Positions 1 through 6,935 of a DNA stretch of 21,061 bases are shown here, piece by piece. Position 1 is the stretch's first letter. Each line of letters starts with the position of its first letter. The position numbers and the translations under genes were made by a program. Below the pieces are notes generated by a model that was not told where the DNA came from, did no database searches, and saw only the letters and a program-made list of their open reading frames with translations. Origin of the DNA: Armatimonadetes bacterium UBA5419 (lineage in GTDB: Bacteria > Armatimonadota > UBA10988); assembly GCA_002409445.1 (NCBI GenBank), contig DHNJ01000155.1:8515-29575 (forward strand), in the 5' to 3' direction.

Positions 1-570
1 ATCGCCGGCGGCCCGCCGGTCGAGGTGCGCCTGCCGCTGCCCGGCCCGCATATGGTCGCCAACGCCCTGGCCGCCGCGGCGATCGGGCACGCGCTGGGCT
101 TCACCGCGACCGACATCGGCGACGCCCTCTCGCAGCCCGCGCGGCTGGCCATGCGCGGCGAGGTGCTGACGCTGGCCAACGGCGCGCGGCTGATCAACGA
201 CGCCTACAACGCGGCGCCGGAGTCGGTCGCCGCGGCACTGGGCATCCTCGCCGCCGAGCCGACCACCGGGCGCCGCATCGCCGTGCTGGGCGGCATGGCC
301 GAGCTCGGCGCGACCAGCACCGTCGAGCACCTGCGCCTCGGTGCCGCCGCTGGTCAGGTCGTCGACCTGCTGGTCTGCGTCGGCCCCGCGGCCGCCGAGA
401 TCGCCGAGGGCGCGGCCGGCGGCCGGGCCAAGGTCATCGCGCTGCCCGACGTGCCGGCGGTGGCCGAGTGGCTCGCGCGCGAACTGCGCGACGGCGACCT
501 CGCCCTGCTCAAGGCCTCCCGCGTTTACGAACTGGAGTCCGTGTTGACTGGCCTGGAGGTGCGCGCATGA
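1..570 (+). CDS. murF: UDP-N-acetylmuramoyl-tripeptide--D-alanyl-D-alanine ligase, C-terminal part (MurF, 5' truncated)
   Basis: MurF adds the D-Ala-D-Ala dipeptide to the UDP-MurNAc-tripeptide using ATP, the last cytoplasmic step in building the peptidoglycan pentapeptide precursor. The frame is open to the left edge, so only about 189 of the usual ~450 residues are present; the ATP-binding P-loop half lies outside. What remains has the central-domain signature PGPHMVANALAAAAIG, the Mur ligase C-terminal motif LINDAYNAAPESV, the strand RRIAVLGGMAELG and the terminal LLKASRVYELE. These match MurF better than MurC, MurD or MurE, notably in the DAYNA(A/N)P and LLK(A/G)SR motifs. The stop overlaps the ftsW start as ATGA, so the two are translationally coupled. 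The internal GTG at 25 is not a real start, because family homology continues upstream of it. Confidence 0.93.
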   Translation: MAGGPPVEVRLPLPGPHMVANALAAAAIGHALGFTATDIGDALSQPARLAMRGEVLTLANGARLINDAYNAAPESVAAALGILAAEPTTGRRIAVLGGMAELGATSTVEHLRLGAAAGQVVDLLVCVGPAAAEIAEGAAGGRAKVIALPDVPAVAEWLARELRDGDLALLKASRVYELESVLTGLEVRA

Positions 571-1793
571 CGCGACACAAGCCCGATTACCTCATCTTCT
601 TCCTCGCCGTCACGCTGACCGCTATCGGCTTGGTCTGGGTCTATTCGGCCAGCTACCCGCGCGCCGCCGCCCGCTCGGCCGAGCAGTGGCAGGTCGAGAA
701 CCTGCACCAGGCCGCCGAGGAATCCCCCACCCCCAGCCTGCTCAACAACGCCCGCCGCCAGGGCGTCTTCGCCCTCAAGCACGCGGGGTTCGCGATCGTC
801 GGCATGCTGCTGCTGGTCGGCGCCGTGCTGCTCTCGCCCGACGCCCTGCGCTCGACGCGCCTCGGCTGGGCAGGAGTCATCGTCACCATCGTGCTGCTAG
901 GACTGACCTACACCGGGCTCGGCTCGTCCAGCAGCACCTTCGCCCACCGCTGGCTGACCATCGGCCCACTGACCATCCAACCCAGCGAGTTCGCCAAGAT
1001 CACGCTGGTCGTCTTCCTCGCCCAGCAGATCGCCCACGCGCGGGGGCAGCTCAACGACCGCCAATGGCTCGTCCCACGCCTGCTGACCGTGGGCGGGGTA
1101 ATGGCGATGGTCCTCATGCAGCCACACCTCGGCGGCACCGCCATGCTCGCGCTGTCTGTGACGGCCATCCTCTTCGTCGCCGGCCTGTCGGGCCGCAACT
1201 GGACCATCATCGGCCTGGTCCTCGCCCTCGGTCTCTGCGGCACGTTGATTCTCAAGCCCTACCAGGTGGAGCGCCTGACCAGCTTCATCAACCCGCTGGA
1301 GGACCCCGAGGGCAGCGGCATGCAGATCATCCGCGCCGGCACGGCCCTCTCGCGCGGTGGGCTGTCGGGCCGCGGGCTCGGTCGCAGCATCGAGAAGTTC
1401 GACTGGCTGCCCGAATGCCACTCGGACTCCATCTTCGCGATCATCGGCGAGGAGACCGGCCTGCTCGGCACCCTAACGCTGCTGACGCTGCTGTTGCTGC
1501 TGGGCGGGGCCGGCATGCGCGTGGCCGCGGGTCGCCCAGACGCGCTGGGCCGGCTGCTGGCCGTCGGGTTGACGACCGGCCTAGTTGGCCAGGGGCTGTA
1601 CAACATCGGCGTCACCAGCGGCCTCTTCCCCCAGACCGGCGTGGGTCTACCGTTCATCTCTTACGGCGGCACCTCGCTGCTGGTCAGTCTGACGGCGGTC
1701 GGGCTGCTACTGAACTTGAGCTGCTACACCACCGAGCCGGAGACCCCGCGCGAAACTGGGTGGTCCCCAAATGACTCGAAGGGACGGAGGTAA
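567..1793 (+). CDS. ftsW: Septal peptidoglycan polymerase of the SEDS family, FtsW-like
   Basis: SEDS protein, a multi-pass inner-membrane glycosyltransferase that polymerises lipid II with a class B PBP at the septum. It is 408 residues with about ten hydrophobic segments. Visible SEDS signatures are RWLTIGPLTIQPSEFAK (residues 129-144), LPECHSDSIFAIIGEE (281-296, with Asp287 matching the essential Asp of RodA/FtsW) and LPFISYGGTSLLVSL (361-375). The usual QPDLGT motif reads QPHLGG here (185-190). A long hydrophilic loop of about 40 residues follows the first membrane helix. The start is the ATG at 567, with GGAGG at 555-559 and a 7-nt spacer, overlapping the murF stop. It is called FtsW rather than RodA from its murF/ftsQ neighbours; sequence alone does not separate the two with certainty. 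Confidence 0.9.
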   Translation: MTRHKPDYLIFFLAVTLTAIGLVWVYSASYPRAAARSAEQWQVENLHQAAEESPTPSLLNNARRQGVFALKHAGFAIVGMLLLVGAVLLSPDALRSTRLGWAGVIVTIVLLGLTYTGLGSSSSTFAHRWLTIGPLTIQPSEFAKITLVVFLAQQIAHARGQLNDRQWLVPRLLTVGGVMAMVLMQPHLGGTAMLALSVTAILFVAGLSGRNWTIIGLVLALGLCGTLILKPYQVERLTSFINPLEDPEGSGMQIIRAGTALSRGGLSGRGLGRSIEKFDWLPECHSDSIFAIIGEETGLLGTLTLLTLLLLLGGAGMRVAAGRPDALGRLLAVGLTTGLVGQGLYNIGVTSGLFPQTGVGLPFISYGGTSLLVSLTAVGLLLNLSCYTTEPETPRETGWSPNDSKGRR

Positions 1794-1799
1794 GTCGCC

Positions 1800-2717
1800 G
1801 TGGCAGCACGAGCTTTGGGCCGGCCGCGCCATCTGACGCCCCAAGAGGCGCAGCGGCTGGCGCGCGAGCAGCGGGCCAAGAAGAACCAACGGGTCCGCCA
1901 GGCGGCGCGCCTGCGTCACTTCTGCTACCTGCTTTGCCTGTCAGCCGTGGCCGGCGCCCTGACCTGGGCTTATTGGTCCGAGCTCCGCGCCCTGCCCTAT
2001 GTCGCGGTCGGCAGCATCCGCGTCACCGGCTGCCCCGTGACCGGCCAGGAGAGCGTCCGCGCCCTCATGCTCCCGCACCTGGGCCGCTCGATGTTTGACT
2101 TGCCCGAGATTGACGAGCAGGTGCAGCCACTGCTCGCCGACGTGCCCGAGGTCCGCTCGGCGCGCCTGGTCCACCGCTGGCCGCGCGAGATCGTCGTCCA
2201 GGTCACCGGCCGCCAGCCCGTCGCCGCTGCCTACAGCAACGAAGGTTGGCTCAGCGTCGATGCCCAGGGCCACGGCATGCGCTACTATCCCTCGCCCCCG
2301 CGGGCCCTTCTCGCCCTGCAGGGCATTCCCACCAGCGGCCCCGTTGACGCGCCGACCATCCCGACCGACAGCCTCCGGCTCAGCGCCGAGGTCGCCGAGG
2401 TGGTCAGCCGCGCGCTCGAAATCGAGCCGCGCCTGATCGCCTACGGCGACGGTGGCTCGGTCAGCGTGCGCCTGGCCAACGGCGACACCGTGCGCTTGGG
2501 CCAGGCCAGCCAGCTGAGCACGAAACTGGCCGTCTACCGCGCCATCCGCCGCGAGCAGACCGGCGCCGCGCGCTACGTCGACGTCAGCGAGCCTCAGGCG
2601 CCCGTCATCGCCGCGGCCACGCCGGCCCGCAGCCTGGCCGCCAAGCCGGTCACGGCCGAGGGCGCCGCGCAGCCCACGGACGGCGCGGTCGTCCAGACCC
2701 AACGCAGCGACGGCTAG
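1800..2717 (+). CDS. ftsQ: Cell division protein FtsQ/DivIB
   Basis: Bitopic divisome protein that links the early cytoplasmic ring to the septal synthase through FtsL/FtsB. The 305-residue product has a basic cytoplasmic N-terminus (1-40), one membrane helix (about 41-59), then a POTRA domain (about 69-139) containing VGSIRVTGCP and the WPREIVVQVTGRQPVAA strand. A C-terminal beta domain ends near RYVDVSEPQAPV, the usual position of the FtsQ Y(I/V)D motif. A 40-residue Ala/Pro-rich tail follows. The start is GTG at 1800, six bases after ftsW, with GGAGG at 1786-1790 and a 9-nt spacer. It closes the plus-strand division cluster; ftsA and ftsZ do not follow. Assignment rests on domain order and context, since FtsQ sequences diverge strongly. 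Confidence 0.85.
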   Translation: MAARALGRPRHLTPQEAQRLAREQRAKKNQRVRQAARLRHFCYLLCLSAVAGALTWAYWSELRALPYVAVGSIRVTGCPVTGQESVRALMLPHLGRSMFDLPEIDEQVQPLLADVPEVRSARLVHRWPREIVVQVTGRQPVAAAYSNEGWLSVDAQGHGMRYYPSPPRALLALQGIPTSGPVDAPTIPTDSLRLSAEVAEVVSRALEIEPRLIAYGDGGSVSVRLANGDTVRLGQASQLSTKLAVYRAIRREQTGAARYVDVSEPQAPVIAAATPARSLAAKPVTAEGAAQPTDGAVVQTQRSDG

Positions 2718-2720
2718 CGG

Positions 2721-3110
2721 CTACCACTCGCGACCAAACTGCACGACCTGTACCGTCTCGCCGTCGCCGGGGTCGTTCCCGCCGCCCAGCAGCAGGTTCA
2801 GGCAGTGCAGGTGGTAGGGCAGGAAGAAGATCGCTAGGCCGAGGAAGACCAACCCCAAGGCCAGGCCCAGGACGTCAAAGACGACCAGAGCGGCCTGCGC
2901 CCACCGACGGCCGTAGACCAACTGAATCGCCGCTGCCCCGCGCACCAAAGCCAACGTCAACCCGACGCCCATGATCGACGTCGCCGTCAGCACTTCGTTG
3001 TAGGTCCAGACCTGGCACAGCACGGCGGTCACGAAGACCGTCATCACCGCGCCGAAGAAGTGCATCAGAGCGGCCGTCTCGACCGCCGGATTCTGTCCGC
3101 GGGTAAGCAT
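2721..3110 (-). CDS. Small multi-pass membrane protein of unknown function
   Basis: I do not recognise this 129-residue protein. It has three clear hydrophobic segments (about 16-34, 41-65 and 70-98), the last possibly long enough to be two helices. A polar, Gly/Asp-containing C-terminal tail follows (108-129). There is no cysteine pair or catalytic signature. It ends three bases from the ftsQ stop on the opposite strand, in a tight convergent arrangement. It lies 41 bases downstream of the Gfo/Idh/MocA gene and may be the last member of that transcription unit. AGAGGAG sits only two bases before the ATG, which is close for a ribosome binding site, so the ATG at residue 16 is an alternative start. 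A real gene is favoured by its clean membrane profile and normal placement. Confidence 0.6.
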   Translation of the reverse strand: MLTRGQNPAVETAALMHFFGAVMTVFVTAVLCQVWTYNEVLTATSIMGVGLTLALVRGAAAIQLVYGRRWAQAALVVFDVLGLALGLVFLGLAIFFLPYHLHCLNLLLGGGNDPGDGETVQVVQFGREW

Positions 3111-3151
3111 CGCTCCTCTCTAAGCTCAGTATGCCCCAAACGCCGCGCCCG

Positions 3152-4204
3152 TCACTCGCCGCGCAGCAGCCGCAGGTACGCCCGCGCCACCCGCAGGTCC
3201 TCTAGCGCCTCGTGCGCCTCGCAGATCGGCGGCCGCTCGCCGCGCACCGCGGCCAGGTAGTTGGCCGCCTGCTGGCGCATCGCGTGGACCCAGGGCAGGC
3301 TCGGGCTGGTCGTCGTCGGCGGGCGGTCGCCGGGGTCGGCGAAGAGGGTCAGCTGACCCGGTCGCCCGTTGGCTAGCGGCGCGGGCAGGTCTAGCCGCAG
3401 CCAGCCGCGCTCGAAGGCGACCAGCGCCGACTCATGCCAGTCGATGGTCGTGCGGTAGGCGGCCATCTCGATCACGCCGAGCACGCCGGAGGCCGAGTGC
3501 GCGCAGAACAGCACCTCGGACGGGTCGGCCCAGGTCACTTCGTACGGCTCGCCCAGCAGGTGGCGCAGCAGGTTGACCTGGTGGATGTAGTAGTTGACGA
3601 AGGCGGTGTAGGCGCCGTAGCCCTCGGCCGAGAGGTCCGCCGGCGCCTCGTCGCGCACCAGGTCGCCCAGCGGCTCGTCGCTGTGCAGCAGGTCCGTGAA
3701 GCCCGCCGCGACCCAGTCGCCTGGCGGCATCGACAGGCGCACGTACCGTAGCGCGCCGAGCTCGCCGCTCGCCCGCAGCCGGTCGATCTCCGCGCGCGCC
3801 GCCATCGTCGCCGGGTCCGAGCGCTTGTGGTAGCCCACCTGCTGCCAGCCGCCGGCCGCGTCCAGCTGCGCCACCAGCCGCTCGCCCACGGGCACCGAGG
3901 CGGCCAGCGGCTTCTCGGTCAGGATCGGCAGGCCGCGGCCGTAGAGGGCGGGCAGGATCTGGCCGTGGCGGTCGAAGGGCTGTGGCACGACCAGGGCATC
4001 GAGCTGTTCGGCGTCGAGCATCGCCTCGGCCTCGCGGTAGACCGCCGGCACCCCGTAGCGCGCGGCGACCCGCCGGCCCAGCTCCGGCCGCAGCTCGGCC
4101 AGGGCGACGACCCGACACTCGGGCAAGGCAGCGTAGTTACGCAGGTGGGCGCACTGGCCCATCCCCCCGACCCCGACAAACCCAATCCGCAGCGGCTCCG
4201 CCAT
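3152..4204 (-). CDS. Gfo/Idh/MocA-family NAD(P)-dependent oxidoreductase
   Basis: Predicted cytoplasmic dehydrogenase acting on a sugar, inositol or related polyol; the substrate cannot be read from sequence. The 350-residue protein starts with a Rossmann fold bearing RIGFVGVGGMG (residues 6-16). It continues with LVVPQPFDRHG and the family signature ILTEKPLA (94-101), whose Glu-Lys-Pro is normally catalytic. GYHKRSDP (124-131) and YIHQVNLLRHLLGEP (206-220) lie in the C-terminal substrate domain, His208 being in the usual catalytic region. The ATG at 4204 has GGAG with a 6-nt spacer. It sits 51 bases after prfA on the same strand, where a prmC/hemK gene might have been expected. No metabolic neighbour suggests a pathway. 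Family assignment is firm; function within the family is open. Confidence 0.88.
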   Translation of the reverse strand: MAEPLRIGFVGVGGMGQCAHLRNYAALPECRVVALAELRPELGRRVAARYGVPAVYREAEAMLDAEQLDALVVPQPFDRHGQILPALYGRGLPILTEKPLAASVPVGERLVAQLDAAGGWQQVGYHKRSDPATMAARAEIDRLRASGELGALRYVRLSMPPGDWVAAGFTDLLHSDEPLGDLVRDEAPADLSAEGYGAYTAFVNYYIHQVNLLRHLLGEPYEVTWADPSEVLFCAHSASGVLGVIEMAAYRTTIDWHESALVAFERGWLRLDLPAPLANGRPGQLTLFADPGDRPPTTTSPSLPWVHAMRQQAANYLAAVRGERPPICEAHEALEDLRVARAYLRLLRGE

Positions 4205-4255
4205 GGCGCTCTCCGGCCGTGGCGTTAGCGCCCGCGGGCGCGATTCCTGCGGGCC

Positions 4256-5332
4256 TTAGCCGCCGGCGGCCAGCATCGCCAGGCGCTCGGCCTGCTCGGC
4301 CTGGGTCAGCGCCTGGATGAACTCCTCCAGGCCGCCATCGAGCACCGCCCCCAGCTGGTACAGCGTGACGCCGACGCGGTGGTCGGTGACGCGGTCCTGG
4401 GGCCAGTTGTAGGTGCGAATCTTCTCGCTGCGGTCGCCCGAGCCGACCATCGACGCGCGCTGCGCGTTGCGCTCGGCAATCTGCCGCTCGCGCTCCAGCT
4501 CGTACAGGCGGCTGCGCAGCACGCGCAGGGCCTTTTCCTTGTTCTGGCGCTGGCTGCGCTCGTCCTGGCACTCGATGCGGATGTCGGTCGGCACGTGGAT
4601 CAGCCGCACCGCCGTCTCGTTCTTCTGCACGTTCTGGCCGCCGGCGCCCTGGCTCAGGAAGTACTCCCAACGCAGGTCGTTCTCGTTCAGTTCGACGTCG
4701 ATCTCGTCGGCCTCCGGCAGCACCGCCACCGTCGCCGCGGAGGTGTGGATGCGGCCGCCGCTCTCGGTCTTCGGCACGCGCTGCACGCGGTGCGAGCCGG
4801 CCTCGTACTTCAGCAGGCTGTACGCGCCCGCGCCGTTGATCGCGAAGGTGACGCGCTTGTAGCCGCCCTGGTCGGTCGGCTCGCTCTCCAGCAGCTCGGT
4901 CTTCCACCCGCGGTGCTGGGCGAAATGGGTGTACATGCGGACCAGGTCGGCGGCGAACAGCGCGGCCTCCTCGCCGCCCGTGCCGGCGCGGATCTCGACG
5001 ATCACGCTCTTCTCGTCGGCCGGGTCCTTCGGCAGCAAGAGCACCTGCAGCCGCTGCTGCAGCTCGGCCTGGCTCGGCTCCAGCTCGGCGATCTCCAGCT
5101 CGGCCAGCTCGCGCATGTCCGGGTCGCTCAGCAGCTCGCGCGCCTGGGCCAGCGCCTCGGCCTGCTGGCGGAACTGCGCGTAGACGCCGACGATCTCCTC
5201 GAGCCCGGCTCGCTCGCGCCCCACCTCGCGCAGGCGGTTGGCGTTCGAGTAGACCTCGGGCCGCTCCAACTCCGCGTTCAGCTCATCAAACCGGTTCTTC
5301 AGCGCCTCGAGGCGCAGCTCCAGATCCGTCAC
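4256..5332 (-). CDS. prfA: Peptide chain release factor 1
   Basis: Class I release factor that reads UAA/UAG in the ribosomal A site and triggers hydrolysis of peptidyl-tRNA. At 358 residues it has the usual RF1 length. The N-terminal coiled domain (1-100) is followed by IVEIRAGTGGEEAALFAADL (111-130). The codon-recognition Pro-x-Thr tripeptide is PKT at 187-189, inside HRVQRVPKTESGGRIHTS, and marks RF1 rather than RF2 (SPF). The catalytic loop GAGGQNVQKNETAVRLIHVP follows, with GGQ at 231-233. The start is GTG at 5332, overlapping the stop of the DUF1385 gene as GTGA, so the two are probably translationally coupled. It belongs to the rpmE-DUF1385-prfA unit, a recurrent bacterial arrangement. 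Confidence 0.97.
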   Translation of the reverse strand: MTDLELRLEALKNRFDELNAELERPEVYSNANRLREVGRERAGLEEIVGVYAQFRQQAEALAQARELLSDPDMRELAELEIAELEPSQAELQQRLQVLLLPKDPADEKSVIVEIRAGTGGEEAALFAADLVRMYTHFAQHRGWKTELLESEPTDQGGYKRVTFAINGAGAYSLLKYEAGSHRVQRVPKTESGGRIHTSAATVAVLPEADEIDVELNENDLRWEYFLSQGAGGQNVQKNETAVRLIHVPTDIRIECQDERSQRQNKEKALRVLRSRLYELERERQIAERNAQRASMVGSGDRSEKIRTYNWPQDRVTDHRVGVTLYQLGAVLDGGLEEFIQALTQAEQAERLAMLAAGG

Positions 5333-6462
5333 GCCGGCACCTCCCGTGCCTGCTGCAGCCCACCCGCCAGCGGCGCGGCGCCCAGCGCGTCCAGGCGCTC
5401 CGAGCGCACCTCGCCCTCTTCCTCCGCCGCGCGCACCGCGTCGAGGCTGGTCAGCGCGACGCGGACCATGTCCTCGCTCGGCGCGCGGGTGGTCAGCCGC
5501 TGCATCAGCATGCCCGGCAGGACCATCAGCCCCAGCAGCCGCGCGTTGCGGAACCGGCCGACCAGCCGCAGCAACTCGAAGCTCAGCGCCACGACCAGCG
5601 GCAGAATGAGCATCCGCCAGCCCAGCCGCAACCAGAGGCTATCGGGGTTGGGCAGCAGGGCGAAGATGAGGATGCTCATGAAGATCACGATGAACGCGAA
5701 GTTGGTCCCGCAGCGCGGGTGGATGACGCTGAACGGCAGCGCCTCGGCCAGCGTGATCGGCGACTCATCGCCCAGCGGCCGCGCCTCCCACGCGTTGACC
5801 ACCTTGTGCTCCGCGCCGTGGTAGGCGAACACGCGCTGGATGTCCTTCATTAGCCCGATCAGCCCGACGTAGGCGACGAAGATCGCCAGCCGTACCCCAC
5901 CCTCGATCAGGTTCAGCACCCAGGCACTGTCCGAGCCGATCAGCTTGGTCAGCCAGGCGCCGATCGCATGGGGCAGGAAGACGAACAGGGCGAGGCCGAT
6001 GCTGAACGAGACCGCGATCGTGCCCCAGAGCAGCGGCCCATTGAGCGCGCCCGCCGCATCCGCCGCCGGCGGCGGCGCGACCGGCTCGTCATCGCCGGCC
6101 ATGGTGATCAGCGGCAGGTGCGGGACGGCCAGCTGCGCGGGCAGCGCCAGGTTGGCCGAGCGTTCGAGCGCGCGCAGGCCGACGGTCAGCATCTCATAGA
6201 GCGAGACCACGCCGCGGACGAGGGGGACCTTGCGCAGCCACGGGCGTTTGACGTACGGCGAGCGGATGGCTTCGGTGCGCAGGTCGATGCCGGTGTCGAT
6301 ACCCGGCTGGCCGTCGGGCTGGGGCAGACGGCAGGCCAGGGCGGCGTAGCGCGGGCCGCGAATCATCACGCCCTCGATAACCGCCTGCCCGCCATAGGGC
6401 ATGCGCGGCGAGGACGAAGGCAGCGCCCCGCCGTCGGCGTGCTCCGGGCGCCGGTCTGTCAT
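5329..6462 (-). CDS. DUF1385 (YqhQ-like) integral membrane protein
   Basis: Conserved membrane protein of the DUF1385 family. Its biochemical role is not established, though the gene often lies beside prfA and rpmE. The 377-residue product shows the diagnostic N-terminal block GGQAVIEGVMIRGP (24-37), then FAYHGAEHKVVNAWE (212-226) and HPRCGTNF (248-255). The conserved Glu-His-Lys and His-Pro-Arg-Cys clusters lie at a membrane interface and look like metal or catalytic sites, which is inference. Hydrophobic segments are near 143-165, 182-205, 254-271 and 278-300. I chose the ATG at 6462, eight bases after the rpmE stop, although no strong Shine-Dalgarno precedes it. The frame stays open upstream into rpmE, but that stretch lacks family similarity. 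An ATG at 6402 (residue 21) is the alternative start. Confidence 0.92.
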   Translation of the reverse strand: MTDRRPEHADGGALPSSSPRMPYGGQAVIEGVMIRGPRYAALACRLPQPDGQPGIDTGIDLRTEAIRSPYVKRPWLRKVPLVRGVVSLYEMLTVGLRALERSANLALPAQLAVPHLPLITMAGDDEPVAPPPAADAAGALNGPLLWGTIAVSFSIGLALFVFLPHAIGAWLTKLIGSDSAWVLNLIEGGVRLAIFVAYVGLIGLMKDIQRVFAYHGAEHKVVNAWEARPLGDESPITLAEALPFSVIHPRCGTNFAFIVIFMSILIFALLPNPDSLWLRLGWRMLILPLVVALSFELLRLVGRFRNARLLGLMVLPGMLMQRLTTRAPSEDMVRVALTSLDAVRAAEEEGEVRSERLDALGAAPLAGGLQQAREVPA

Positions 6463-6470
6463 CGCGGTAA

Positions 6471-6701
6471 TCAGCGCCGGCGGCCGCCCGCGGGCTGACC
6501 CTGGGCCTTCGCGTACTTGCTGCGGAACCGCTCGACGCGCCCCTCGGTGTCGATGATGTTCTGGCGGCCCGTATAGAACGGATGGCACGCGCTGCAGATA
6601 TCGACGCGGATCGCCGGCTTGGTGCTGCTGGTCGTGAACGTATTGCCGCAGGCGCAGGTCACCGTCGCCTCAACATACTTAGGATGGATTTCCGCCTTCA
6701 T
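6471..6701 (-). CDS. rpmE: 50S ribosomal protein L31, zinc-binding type
   Basis: Ribosomal protein L31, part of the bridge between large and small subunits. The 76-residue protein begins MKAEIHPKYVEATVTCACG, typical of RpmE. It carries Cys16, Cys18, Cys36 and Cys39, the C+ form that binds zinc, so it is expected to serve as the zinc-replete paralogue. The block DICSACHPFYTGRQ (34-47) is characteristic. A basic Gly/Arg tail ends the protein. The ATG at 6701 has GGAG with a 6-nt spacer; the frame is open further upstream, but that extension has no L31 similarity and would run into the promoter. It is first in the rpmE-DUF1385-prfA unit. No Zur-like operator is evident, and whether a C- paralogue exists elsewhere cannot be seen here. 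Confidence 0.97.
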   Translation of the reverse strand: MKAEIHPKYVEATVTCACGNTFTTSSTKPAIRVDICSACHPFYTGRQNIIDTEGRVERFRSKYAKAQGQPAGGRRR

Positions 6702-6747
6702 CGTCCGCTCCAAATCGCCCGCCACCTCCGACGAGTGGCGAACCCCC

Positions 6748-6776
6748 ATTCTACCACCACCCCCCGTAACCACCAA
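6748..6776 (-). promoter_or_regulatory. Candidate sigma-70-type promoter for rpmE operon
   Basis: On the minus strand TTGGTG (6776-6771) and TAGAAT (6753-6748) are separated by 17 bases, close to the housekeeping consensus. Transcription would begin near 6741, giving a leader of about 40 nt before the rpmE ATG. It is the best promoter match I found in the window and sits exactly where one is needed, after the end of the upstream operon. Confidence 0.5.
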
Positions 6777-6802
6777 ACCCGGCACCACCGCCGACCGCCC
6801 AG

Positions 6803-6874
6803 CCCCCTATGGCGCGGGCTCCAAGCCCGCAACCATATCCTCCCCCTGTGGCGCGGGCTGGCAGCCCGCGCCAC
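6803..6874. repeat. Two tandem GC-rich hairpin repeats
   Basis: Two copies of a unit beginning CCCCCT(A/G)TGGCGCGGGCT start at 6803 and 6842, 39 bases apart. The left copy folds as GCGGGCT (6814-6820), loop CCA, AGCCCGC (6824-6830). The right copy is a perfect 12-bp stem, GTGGCGCGGGCT (6848-6859), loop GGC, AGCCCGCGCCAC (6863-6874). The pair lies downstream of the SGNH hydrolase stop at 6936 and upstream of the rpmE promoter. It may therefore help end or stabilise the long upstream transcript. The form resembles dispersed REP-type palindromes of GC-rich bacteria; whether it recurs in this genome cannot be seen. Outside these hairpins and the promoter, 6702-6935 shows nothing further that I can support. 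Confidence 0.75.
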
Positions 6875-6935
6875 ATTGACCTTAGACGTGCCGCGGCGCT
6901 GCCGCCGAAGCGACGGCGATACAGGCTGGCCGCCC

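Noticed and set aside
5..19. CCGGCGG-C-CCGCCGG inverted repeat near the left edge
   Set aside because: Lies within murF coding sequence, encodes ordinary residues, and does not reach the edge; likely chance in GC-rich DNA.
686..1774. A 362-codon plus-strand open frame
   Set aside because: Alternative frame of ftsW; composed of Arg, Pro, Ala and His with no membrane segments.
4228..4241. GCGCCCGCGGGCGC palindrome between prfA and the oxidoreductase gene
   Set aside because: A 14-bp GC palindrome is expected by chance in such sequence; no loop, no T-run and no second copy seen.
4379..5824. A 481-codon plus-strand open frame
   Set aside because: Antisense to prfA and the DUF1385 gene, both with clear family motifs; low-complexity Leu/Ala/Arg composition.
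6471..6788. A longer L31 starting at 6788
   Set aside because: The extra 29 residues have no L31 similarity and would include the promoter; the ATG at 6701 has its own ribosome binding site.
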